From NCBI RefSeq assembly GCF_014930455.1, contig NZ_JAAIYO010000017.1:115023-179022 (forward strand): a DNA stretch of 64,000 nt, read 5' to 3'. Below, one piece after another: positions 15,358 to 23,084 of this stretch (position 1 is its first letter; each line of letters opens with the position of its first letter). Below the pieces are notes generated by a model that worked only from the letters and a program-made list of their open reading frames with translations, ran no database searches and was not told where the DNA came from. This stretch comes from Corallococcus soli (GTDB taxonomy: Bacteria; Myxococcota; Myxococcia; Myxococcales; Myxococcaceae). The translations under genes were made by a program, and so were the position numbers.

Positions 15358-16574
15358 ACGGCCTCGAGCACGGCCAGACGCCGCTTGCTCTCCGCGACGT
15401 AGGGGTTGTTCGTGTCCCAGGCGTAGCCGGCCAGGATGGCGGAGATCATCCGCCGCACGTCCGGGGACGGGGTCGGATGGAAGAGGACCCGCTGGAAGCC
15501 GCCCTCGTACCAGGACTCCACGAAGGTGCGGAAGGTGTCCACGCCCGCCTTGAGCGGCTTCGCGTAGTCCTGCTCCCAGTCCACCGTCTCCCCGTTGTGC
15601 GCCCGCTGGATGCAGGCCGCCGCGAGGCTCGCGGACTTGAAGGCGATGGTGACGCCCGAGGAGAACACCGGATCCAGGAACTCGCCCGCGTTGCCCAGCA
15701 GCGCGAAGCCCGGGCCCCACAGCGACTTCACGTTGGCCGCGTAGCCGGTGAGCTTGCGCGCGGGCGTGTCCCACACCGCGTCCTTCAGCAGCTCCGCCAG
15801 CGACGGCGTCTCCTTCACGATGGCCTGGAGCCGCTCGGTGTCCGTGCCCTGGTACTGGTCCAGGTATTCCGTCTTCGCGACGACGCCCAGCGAGCAGCGA
15901 CCGTCGGAGAAGGGGATGGTCCAGTACCAGACGTGCACGTGTTCGGGGTGCACCGTCACGCGGATCTTGTTGCGATCAAAGCTGCCCGGCGGCGTGCGGT
16001 CCAGGACGTGGGTGAAGATGGCGCCGCGCCGGGGGAAGTCCGACGGCGTCTCCAGGTTCAGCAGGCGCGGCAGCACGCGGCCAAAGCCGCTCGCGTCCAG
16101 GAGGAAGCGCGCGCGCACCAGGTACGTCTCTCCTTCGGGCGAGCGCACCGTCACCTCCGGCCTGGCGCCGCTCGTGTCCACGGACAGGACTTCGTGGCGG
16201 TAGCGCACGGTGGCGCCCTGGCGCTCGGCGCTCCTGGCGAGCACGTGGTCGAAGTGGGCGCGCTGCACCTGGAAGGTGGTGCCCCAGCCGGGGGAGAACT
16301 TGTCGCGGAAGTCGAAGTCCGTGTACTGGTCGCCGCGCACGAAGGCCGCGCCGTTCTTGTACTGGAAGCCCGCCTCCACCACGTCCTGGAGCATGCCGGC
16401 CTCCTCGATGTACTCCATGCTCTGCGGCAGCAGGCTCTCGCCGATGGAGAAGCGGGGGAACTGCTCGCGCTCCAGCACGAGGACGTCCCGGCCCTGCTTG
16501 CGCAGGAGGCCCGCGGCGACGGAGCCCGCGGGGCCCGCGCCAATGATGAGGATGTCCGCCAGTTCAGTTTTCAA
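15348..16574 (-). CDS. FAD-dependent oxidoreductase of the flavin halogenase family
   Basis: This 408-residue flavoprotein starts at TTG 16574, overlapping the exporter stop as TTGA; no ATG is near and the frame begins MKTELADILIIGAGPAGS. The Rossmann motif GAGPAG is at 12-17. Two halogenase hallmarks are present: WYWTIP at 216-221, matching WxWxIP, and Lys73 in FQYKNGA, which aligns by context (after the IGESLLP segment) with the catalytic lysine of tryptophan halogenases. Related enzymes (phenolic and pyrrole halogenases) share the IGESLLP motif. It would chlorinate or brominate the aryl head or the polyene, or act as a plain oxidase. A partner flavin reductase is not encoded here. The family is certain; halogenation is a prediction. 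Confidence 0.85.
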   Translation of the reverse strand: MKTELADILIIGAGPAGSVAAGLLRKQGRDVLVLEREQFPRFSIGESLLPQSMEYIEEAGMLQDVVEAGFQYKNGAAFVRGDQYTDFDFRDKFSPGWGTTFQVQRAHFDHVLARSAERQGATVRYRHEVLSVDTSGARPEVTVRSPEGETYLVRARFLLDASGFGRVLPRLLNLETPSDFPRRGAIFTHVLDRTPPGSFDRNKIRVTVHPEHVHVWYWTIPFSDGRCSLGVVAKTEYLDQYQGTDTERLQAIVKETPSLAELLKDAVWDTPARKLTGYAANVKSLWGPGFALLGNAGEFLDPVFSSGVTIAFKSASLAAACIQRAHNGETVDWEQDYAKPLKAGVDTFRTFVESWYEGGFQRVLFHPTPSPDVRRMISAILAGYAWDTNNPYVAESKRRLAVLEAVCA

Positions 16575-18889
16575 GGTGTGGCCTTCTTGGGTGGAAGTCG
16601 GAAGCAGGGGGTGAGGATCCAGATGGTGACCTCGCCCAGCAGCATGGCGAGACCGAAGGAGCGCAACGCGGGCGTGGCCGACAGGGCCAGCAGGCCGAAG
16701 GACAGGAGCGTGCTCACGCCGGCCAGCGCCACCGCGAGCCACGCGGCGCCGTCACCGGGATGCTCCAGCAGGAAGATGCCGTAGTCCACGCCCATGCCCA
16801 GCAGCAGCACCAGTCCCAGCACGGTGAACAGCTGCAGGGGCGCGCCCACCCAGCCGAAGAGCGCGAGCGTGATGAGCGTGCCCAGCACGGACGGCAGCCA
16901 CGCGCGCCACGCCTGCCGCCCGAAGCGGGTCCCCAGCATGAGCAGCACCGCGACATAACCCGCGACGATGAGCCCGCCCATGATGCGCCGGTAGCGGCCG
17001 AGCAGCCCGGAGATCTCCGCCGTCTTGTCCACCCAGCGGATGCCCTCCAGGCCGCGCGTCGCCTCCTCCAGTCGCGGGAGCTGCTGGGGGTCGTTGAGGC
17101 CGCGCAGCATGAGGACGCTGTATTGACGCGCGCCCAGCGTCCCCAGCCACTGCTGGCGGATGGTGGCGGCGGCGGGGCCGGCGAGGAAGCGCGAGGGCGT
17201 GAGCGGCTCCTCGGCGAAGGCGGCGCGCGTGGGGGCCTCGCCCGTGGACTCGCTGACGGCGGCCACGGCCCGCGCTTCGGCGCGAGCGCTCAGGGCCGCG
17301 TCCTCGCGCTGCTGGGCCTGGGAGGGGAGCCAGTCGGACACGGCGCGGTAGCCCGCGAACACCCGCTCCGCGACCAGCGCGTCCAGCCGTTGCTTGAGCA
17401 CCGCCTCGCGCGCGAGCACCTGTTCGTCGCTGTCCCCCTCCACCAGGAAGAACTGCGCCGGGCTGGGCAGGCCCAACAGCCGCCCCAGCTCGCGCTGGTC
17501 GGCGATGAGGTTCGCGGGGGCGCCCTGCAACTGGCGCAGGTCGTCCTGGGGCTCCAGCTTCCAGAGGCCCACGGCCACCAGCGCGGCGACGGCGGCGCCC
17601 GTCAGCCACCAGCCCCGCGTGGAGGTGATGCGCGGCCAGCGGGTGATGGAGGCGGAGAAGCGCGCGGAGAAGGCGGTGACGGGCAGCGTGCCCCGGTCCA
17701 GGGACGGGAACCAGCACACCACGGTGAGGAACGCGGCGGTGAGGCCGGCGGCGGAGAACACCGCCATCTGGCGCAGGCCGGGGAAGGGCGCGACGCCCAG
17801 CGCCAGGTACGCCACCACGCTGGTGACGAGCGCCAACGCCATGCCCGGCAGGAGCGAGCGCATCACCGGCCCGCGCTCGGACGGGGCCTTGCCCTGGCGC
17901 GCGGCGAAGTAGTGGAAGCCGTAGTCCTCCGCCACGCCCACCAGGCTCGCGCCGAACACCAGCGTGAGCAGGTGCACCCGGTCGAACACGAGCGCGGTGA
18001 CGCTCAGCGCCACCGCGCACCCCAGCGCGAGCGACACGCCCACGAGCAGGATGGGACGCAGCGAGCGGAAGGTGAGCCATACCAGGATGAGTACCGCCGC
18101 CAGCGAGCCGAGGCCGATGGTGGACATCTCCCAGCTCGCCTGCGCCGCGGCGGCCTCCGCGTACAGCGGCACGCCCGAGGCCACCAGCCGGGCGCCGGGC
18201 ACGGCGGCCTCCACCCGCGCGCGGGCCTGCTCCACGGCGGCGGTGACGCGGGCGCCGTCTCCCAGCGCGAAGGCGGAGACCTTGCTCTTCCAGGTGAGGA
18301 GCACCCACTCGCGGCCCTCGCCCGACAGCCACAGCCGCCCGTCGCGGGGACGCGCGGAGGTCTCCGCCGCGCGGGCCTGCCACCAGTCCGGCCACAGGCC
18401 CAGCGGATCCGCGTTCCAGTCCGTCATCCGCGCGCCCGCGGGCTGGTACAGCTTCATCAGGGCCGTGCCGCCCAGCTCCTCCGGCGTCGCGCGCGTGAGC
18501 CACTGGCGCTGCGCGGGCGTGAGCAGCCGGTCCCGGTAGGGCCGGTAGAAGTCCACCGCCAGGTCCAGCGCGGAGGTGTCCACCACGGCGGGCTCCAGCA
18601 CGTCGGAGGCCCGCGCCAGGGCGCGCGTGGCCTCGTCCGCGACCTGCTGGGCGGAGGCCCAGTCCTTCGCGCCCACCAGCAGCACCACCTGCCTGCCGGC
18701 CTCGTCGGCCAGCTTGCGCGTGGCGGCGTCCACCTCCGGCGCCTGCTCGTCCTCCGGCAGGAGCGCGAGCACGTCGGTGTCCAGGCGGGCCGCGCGCCAG
18801 AAGTGCACCTGGTGCACGCCCACGGCGAGCACCACGAGGGCCCAGAGGATGGCCAGCCTATTTGCCAAGGCGCTCGGTTTCCGTGGCAT
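16571..18889 (-). CDS. apeM: RND/MMPL-type exporter (ApeM-like)
   Basis: This 772-residue inner-membrane protein has about twelve transmembrane segments in two six-helix bundles, each preceded by a large periplasmic loop, as in MMPL lipid exporters. The first bundle follows residue ~260 (GLGSLAAVLILVWLTFRSL, GVSLALGCAVALSV) and contains the membrane DYGF motif; the second has VDYGIFLLEH. In APE operons this protein moves the lipidated polyene across the periplasm, probably passing it to the LolA-like protein encoded just upstream. The ATG at 18889 overlaps that gene by 32 bases; a later TTG at 18867 is an alternative. Confidence 0.9.
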   Translation of the reverse strand: MPRKPSALANRLAILWALVVLAVGVHQVHFWRAARLDTDVLALLPEDEQAPEVDAATRKLADEAGRQVVLLVGAKDWASAQQVADEATRALARASDVLEPAVVDTSALDLAVDFYRPYRDRLLTPAQRQWLTRATPEELGGTALMKLYQPAGARMTDWNADPLGLWPDWWQARAAETSARPRDGRLWLSGEGREWVLLTWKSKVSAFALGDGARVTAAVEQARARVEAAVPGARLVASGVPLYAEAAAAQASWEMSTIGLGSLAAVLILVWLTFRSLRPILLVGVSLALGCAVALSVTALVFDRVHLLTLVFGASLVGVAEDYGFHYFAARQGKAPSERGPVMRSLLPGMALALVTSVVAYLALGVAPFPGLRQMAVFSAAGLTAAFLTVVCWFPSLDRGTLPVTAFSARFSASITRWPRITSTRGWWLTGAAVAALVAVGLWKLEPQDDLRQLQGAPANLIADQRELGRLLGLPSPAQFFLVEGDSDEQVLAREAVLKQRLDALVAERVFAGYRAVSDWLPSQAQQREDAALSARAEARAVAAVSESTGEAPTRAAFAEEPLTPSRFLAGPAAATIRQQWLGTLGARQYSVLMLRGLNDPQQLPRLEEATRGLEGIRWVDKTAEISGLLGRYRRIMGGLIVAGYVAVLLMLGTRFGRQAWRAWLPSVLGTLITLALFGWVGAPLQLFTVLGLVLLLGMGVDYGIFLLEHPGDGAAWLAVALAGVSTLLSFGLLALSATPALRSFGLAMLLGEVTIWILTPCFRLPPKKATP

Positions 18890-19466
18890 CCGGCGGCGGC
18901 GTCCGGGTGAGCTGGTCGAAGAGGATGACGCTCACGTCGCCGCGCGTCTCCTCCATCCGCACCTGCCGCACGTACCCGTCGCCTTCCAGTTGGATGTGCT
19001 TGAAGACGCGCGCGAGCCCGGCGTCCGTGGGCGTCAGCTCCAGCCGCCAGCCGGCGGGGCCCACCAGCGCGCCCTCCACCTTGAAGCGCTTCTGCAGCGT
19101 CGTCACGTCACCGGCGAGCAGCGCGAAGAGCAGCTCGTTCACCGCCGCCAGCGCCGGCTCCTTCGTGGAGTCCAGGTGGTAGGCCGCGCCGCCCTGGCCC
19201 TGCTCGGCGCTCAGCGACTTGCGCGTGAGCGTCAGCGTGGAGGCGAAGGGCGTGCGCGTGTTCCACAGCACCCCCTGGTCGCGGGCGAGCAGGAAGTCCC
19301 CCTTCGACACCAGCGGCTTCTTGAAGCCCGTCACGGTCTTCTTCTGCTCGAACCGGCCCCGCACGAGCGGCGCGTCCACCAGCCGGGCGCGCACGTCCTT
19401 CACGAGGTCGGAGGCGTGGGCGCTCAGCGACAGCAGCGCGCAGCCAAGGGCGAGAAGGCGCCTCAT
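18858..19466 (-). CDS. apeL: LolA-like periplasmic lipid carrier (ApeL-like)
   Basis: This 202-residue protein has a signal peptide ending at SAHA, then the LolA-type open beta-barrel sequence (DAPLVRGRFEQKKTV, GDFLLARDQGVLWNTRTPF, LFDQLTRTPPP). LolA carries acylated proteins between membranes; the APE versions are thought to carry the polyene lipid. Its ATG overlaps the thioesterase stop (ATGA) and its end overlaps the exporter start, so exporter and carrier are made together. Confidence 0.85.
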   Translation of the reverse strand: MRRLLALGCALLSLSAHASDLVKDVRARLVDAPLVRGRFEQKKTVTGFKKPLVSKGDFLLARDQGVLWNTRTPFASTLTLTRKSLSAEQGQGGAAYHLDSTKEPALAAVNELLFALLAGDVTTLQKRFKVEGALVGPAGWRLELTPTDAGLARVFKHIQLEGDGYVRQVRMEETRGDVSVILFDQLTRTPPPDATETERLGK

Positions 19467-19882
19467 TCCGGCCTCACTCCCAGCTTGTTCCAGAGGACCT
19501 CCGGACAGACGAACTGCATCTCCCCCGTCGCCAGGGCCACCGCCACCTGGATGGTGTGGGCCTGGTTCACCTTGCGCCCGGTGGCCGCGTCGCGCAGCGC
19601 GTAGTCGAAGCGCAGCCGGTTCTCCCACTCGGTGATTTCGGCGCGCACGATGATCTTCTGCTTGTAGGAGATGGGGGACACGTACTTGAGCCGCATGTCC
19701 ACCACGGGCCAGCCGTAGCCGGACTCGCGCATCTGCGGATAGTCGTAGTCGTAGCGGCGCAGGAGGGCGCAGCGCGCCAGCTCCAGGTACTTCACGTAGT
19801 GGCCGTGCCAGACGATCTCCATCATGTCGAGGTCGTGGAACGGCGGATCGATTTCGATTTCGCAGCTCAGGTCAGGCTTCAT
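19463..19882 (-). CDS. apeK: 4-hydroxybenzoyl-CoA-type thioesterase (ApeK-like)
   Basis: This 139-residue hotdog thioesterase has the signature FHDLDMMEIVWHGHYVKYLE, in which the Asp (D19 region) and the WHGHYxxYLE stretch match the catalytic helix of the 4-HBT family. It would hydrolyse acyl-ACP or acyl-CoA, either releasing the finished chain or removing stalled intermediates. It overlaps the lyase gene by 11 bases upstream and the LolA gene downstream. Confidence 0.87.
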   Translation of the reverse strand: MKPDLSCEIEIDPPFHDLDMMEIVWHGHYVKYLELARCALLRRYDYDYPQMRESGYGWPVVDMRLKYVSPISYKQKIIVRAEITEWENRLRFDYALRDAATGRKVNQAHTIQVAVALATGEMQFVCPEVLWNKLGVRPE

Positions 19883-21431
19883 GCAGCCTCCACTCGCGGC
19901 GGCGGAGCGCCGTCAGCAGGCCCTGCAGCTCGCCATCCAGGGCCCGGTCCTCCACCAGCAGGGGGATGCGCGCCTCCAGGTCCGCGTGCATGGCCGCGAG
20001 CGCGGGGCCCGGCTTCACCTCCGCGTCCACGCGCTGCCGCAGGGTGACGCCCTGGCGCGCCGCGATGAGCATGGCCGCCACCACCTGCTCCGTCAGCTCC
20101 AGCACGCGCAGGCAGTCGCGCGCGGCGATGGTGCCCATGCTGACCTTGTCCTGGTTGTGGCACTCCGTGGAGCGGGAGAAGACGGACGCGGGCATCGTCT
20201 GCTTGAGCGCCTCCGCCGTCCACGCTGAGACGCTGATCTGCACCGCCTTGAGGCCGTGGTTGATGGCCGCCCTGGGGCCCGTGCAGGCGGAGAGGTTGGC
20301 GGGCAACCCGTGGTTGAAGCGGGGGTCCACCAGCAGCGCGAGCTGCCGGTCCAGCAGGTCCGCCACGTTGGCCACCGCCGTCTTCAGGCCGTCCATGGCG
20401 AAGGCGATGTGGCCGCCGTAGAAGTGGCCGCCGTGCAGCACGCGCTCGCCGTCGGGGTCGATGAGCGGGTTGTCGTTGGCGCTGTTCAGCTCGTTCTCGA
20501 TGAGCGTGCGGAAGAAGGGCAGCGCGTCCTCCAGCACGCCGATGACGTGCGGCGCGCACCGCAGCGAATACCGGTCTTGAAGCCGCTGCTCGTTGCGGGA
20601 CGGCCGGTCCGTGACCAGGTCCGCGCGCAGCCGGGCCGCCACGCGCTGCTGGCCCGCGTGCGGCTTGGCGGAGAAGAGCGTCTCGTCGAAGTGGTGCGCG
20701 TTGCCGGCGCTCGCCAGCACGTTGAACGCGGTCAGCCGCGTGGCCAGCCGGGACAGGTACTCCGCCCGCTCCCACGCCAGACACGCCAGGGCGGTCATCA
20801 CGGCGGTGCCGTTCATGATGGCCAGCCCCTCCTTCGGCCGCAGCTTCAGGGCAGGGACGCCCAGCGACGCCAGCACCTGCGCCGCGGGCTTCCGCTCGCC
20901 CCGGTACCAGACGTCGCGCTCGCCGCAGAGCACCGCCGCCACGTAGGACAGGGGCGTCAAGTCACCGCTCGCGCCGACGGAGCCCTCGGCCGGAATCAGG
21001 GGCAGCACGTCATGCTGGAGCAGCAGCTCCAGCTGGGTGAGCAGCCCCTCGCCCACGCCGGAGAAGCCCTGGCACAGCGAGGCGAGCCGCGTGGCCAGCA
21101 CCGCGCGCGTCTCCTCGGGCGTGAGGAACCGGCCCGCGCCGATGCCGTGGTACGTGTAGAGGTGGTGCGGCAGCTCCGCGACGAGCGCGGGCGGGATGGA
21201 CACCGTCACGGAGTCGCCGTAGCCGGTGGTGACGCCGTAGATGACGCCGTCCTCCGCCAGCAGCCGGTCCAGGAACGCGGCGCCCTTCGCGATGCGCTGG
21301 CGGAAGGCGGGGGCGGTCCCCAGCGCGGTCGGGCGCTCACGGCGCGCCAGCGCGCCCACGTCCTCCAGGGTCAGCCGCCCGCCGTCGAAGCGCACCGGCA
21401 GGTCAGTGGGTAGGGGGCTTCGCGGAGACAT
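19872..21431 (-). CDS. MIO-type aromatic amino-acid ammonia-lyase
   Basis: This 519-residue enzyme belongs to the His/Phe/Tyr ammonia-lyase family. The Ala154-Ser155-Gly156 triad in GSVGASGDLTPLSY forms the MIO prosthetic group, and Tyr65 in IYGVTTGYGD is the catalytic tyrosine. The substrate-selectivity pair is Tyr94-His95 (LYTYHGIGAG), neither the Ser-His of histidine lyases nor the His-Leu/Phe-Leu pairs of classical tyrosine/phenylalanine lyases. Placement in the operon suggests it makes cinnamate or p-coumarate, the aryl starter acid for the ligase. A separate hut operon is not visible, which argues against housekeeping histidine degradation. The substrate is inferred. Confidence 0.9.
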   Translation of the reverse strand: MSPRSPLPTDLPVRFDGGRLTLEDVGALARRERPTALGTAPAFRQRIAKGAAFLDRLLAEDGVIYGVTTGYGDSVTVSIPPALVAELPHHLYTYHGIGAGRFLTPEETRAVLATRLASLCQGFSGVGEGLLTQLELLLQHDVLPLIPAEGSVGASGDLTPLSYVAAVLCGERDVWYRGERKPAAQVLASLGVPALKLRPKEGLAIMNGTAVMTALACLAWERAEYLSRLATRLTAFNVLASAGNAHHFDETLFSAKPHAGQQRVAARLRADLVTDRPSRNEQRLQDRYSLRCAPHVIGVLEDALPFFRTLIENELNSANDNPLIDPDGERVLHGGHFYGGHIAFAMDGLKTAVANVADLLDRQLALLVDPRFNHGLPANLSACTGPRAAINHGLKAVQISVSAWTAEALKQTMPASVFSRSTECHNQDKVSMGTIAARDCLRVLELTEQVVAAMLIAARQGVTLRQRVDAEVKPGPALAAMHADLEARIPLLVEDRALDGELQGLLTALRRREWRLHEA

Positions 21432-22350
21432 TCACCTGATCCCAGAAGGGAAAGAAGTTGAACCAGTCGTAGGGCGCGCGCTGGAGGAGCGCGGTGACCT
21501 GGGCGGCGTAGTGGCGTGCGCAGTCGGTGAGCGCGGCCTCGCGCTGGCCCCGGGGCAGGACGACGCGCTCGGAGAGGCACTCGAAGTGGATGGTGTAGCC
21601 GTCGCCTTCATGGATGCAGCCCAGCAGGTAGAGCGGGCACTTGAGCAGCGCCGCCAGCACGTAGGGCCCCACGGGGAAGGGCGCGGGGTGGCCCAGGAAG
21701 TCGACGCGCACGGTCTGGCTGGCATTCACGGGAATGCGATCGCCCGCGATGACGACGAACTCGCCGGCCTCCACGCGCTCGTTCAGCGCGACGGCGGTGG
21801 CCGGGCCCATGTCGGTGACCTCCATCAGGCGGAAGTCGCTCTCCGGGTTGAGCCGCTTGAGCAGGCGGTTGAACTGCTCCGCGTGCAGCGTGTGCACCAG
21901 GATGTTGAGCTTCACCTCGCCCCTGCGCTCCGCCATGGTGCGGCACAGCTCCAGGCAGCCCATGTGCGCGGTGACGATGACGCCGCCCCGGCCCGCCTTC
22001 GCCGCCTGGTAGAACTCCTCGCGGCCCTCGGTGCGCACGTTCTCGAAGCGGTAGCGCCCGCTGACCGCCAGCAGCTTGTCCAGCATCGTCTCCGCGAAGC
22101 CCAGCGTGTGGCGGACGCTGTCGCGCCAGTGGGGCTTGTGGCCCAGCGCGCCCGTCGCGGCCTCCACCCGCTCCAGGTACTGGCGCGAGGACTGGCGCAG
22201 CAGGGGCCGGCCCAGCCAGTGCGCCAGCACCACCGGGTACAGGCAGAGCCGGAACGGCCAGCGGCCCAGCAGCCGGTGGATCCAGTACAGCAGCCAGATG
22301 CCGGCGACGAAGGTCGTCTCCCCCATCTCCGCCCAATGGCGGGGCTTCAT
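21403..22350 (-). CDS. LpxL/HtrB-like acyltransferase (half of an ApeJ-type pair)
   Basis: This 315-residue membrane-bound acyltransferase has an N-terminal hydrophobic segment and the HX4E motif in VTAHMGCLELC, with a GDRIPVN segment downstream as in lipid A lauroyltransferases. It probably attaches a fatty acyl or polyenoyl group to a lipid or sugar carrier during pigment lipidation. It overlaps the lyase gene by 29 bases and its ATG overlaps the glycosyltransferase stop. In some related clusters a GT2 domain and this acyltransferase domain are one polypeptide; here they are two coupled genes. Confidence 0.85.
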   Translation of the reverse strand: MKPRHWAEMGETTFVAGIWLLYWIHRLLGRWPFRLCLYPVVLAHWLGRPLLRQSSRQYLERVEAATGALGHKPHWRDSVRHTLGFAETMLDKLLAVSGRYRFENVRTEGREEFYQAAKAGRGGVIVTAHMGCLELCRTMAERRGEVKLNILVHTLHAEQFNRLLKRLNPESDFRLMEVTDMGPATAVALNERVEAGEFVVIAGDRIPVNASQTVRVDFLGHPAPFPVGPYVLAALLKCPLYLLGCIHEGDGYTIHFECLSERVVLPRGQREAALTDCARHYAAQVTALLQRAPYDWFNFFPFWDQVNVSAKPPTH

Positions 22351-23084
22351 CGCGCCACCTTGCGCCACAGCAGCAGGGGCAGGCGCGCCAGCATCCCGAA
22401 GAAGAGCCGGGCGTGCATGCCGGAGATGCGCACGTTGTCCCAGAGCACGTCGAAGTGGGAGATGCCGTCGGTGGGGTAGCGCACGTGCGTGGGCTGGTTG
22501 AGGATGCGCATGCCGCGCCAGAACAGGCGCACCAGCACCTCCACGTCGAAGTCCATCCGCTTGCCGATGCGCACCGAGTCGATGAGCGCCACGGTGGGCG
22601 CCAGCGGGTAGACGCGGAAGCCGCACATCGAATCGCGGATGGCGAACGACAGCGTGTTGATCCACACCCAGACGTGCGTGGCGTAGCGGCCGTACAGCCG
22701 GCCCTTGGGCACGGACTCGTCGTAGACGGGCGTGCCGCACACCATCGTGTCGGGGTGCTGCTGCGCCAGCGCGAGGAAGCGGGGGATGTCGCGGGCGTCG
22801 TGCTGGCCGTCCGCGTCGATCTGCAACGCGTGGCTGTAGCCGCGCGCCCGGGCCGCGCGCAGGCCCGCCATCATCGCGCCGCCCTTGCCTTCGTTCCGGG
22901 GCAGGCGGACCACCTCCACGCCGCCGCTGTCGTCGCGCGCCAGCCCGTCCAGCACCGCCGCGCAGCTGGGCTCGCTGCCGTCGTCCACCAGCACGCAGGG
23001 CAGCCCGTGGGCGCGCACCGCGTGCACCACCGCGCCCACGGCCTCGCCGTGGTTGTAGACGGGAATCACCGCGCAGACCTTCAT
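22347..23084 (-). CDS. Family 2 glycosyltransferase of the pigment operon
   Basis: This 245-residue GT-A enzyme shows AVIPVYNHGEAVGAVV, the sugar-nucleotide VDDGS and the metal-binding QIDADGQHD (DxD). It resembles dolichol-phosphate-mannose-synthase-like enzymes and lacks membrane helices beyond a hydrophobic C-terminus (LFFGMLARLPLLLW). It probably transfers a sugar to the lipid carrier or the aryl polyene. Its ATG overlaps the ligase stop and its stop overlaps the acyltransferase start. Confidence 0.87.
   Translation of the reverse strand: MKVCAVIPVYNHGEAVGAVVHAVRAHGLPCVLVDDGSEPSCAAVLDGLARDDSGGVEVVRLPRNEGKGGAMMAGLRAARARGYSHALQIDADGQHDARDIPRFLALAQQHPDTMVCGTPVYDESVPKGRLYGRYATHVWVWINTLSFAIRDSMCGFRVYPLAPTVALIDSVRIGKRMDFDVEVLVRLFWRGMRILNQPTHVRYPTDGISHFDVLWDNVRISGMHARLFFGMLARLPLLLWRKVAR

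Noticed and set aside
16760..18910. Plus-strand open frame of 716 codons opposite the exporter
   Set aside because: Gln/His/Arg/Gly-rich antisense shadow of a gene with clear membrane segments on the minus strand.
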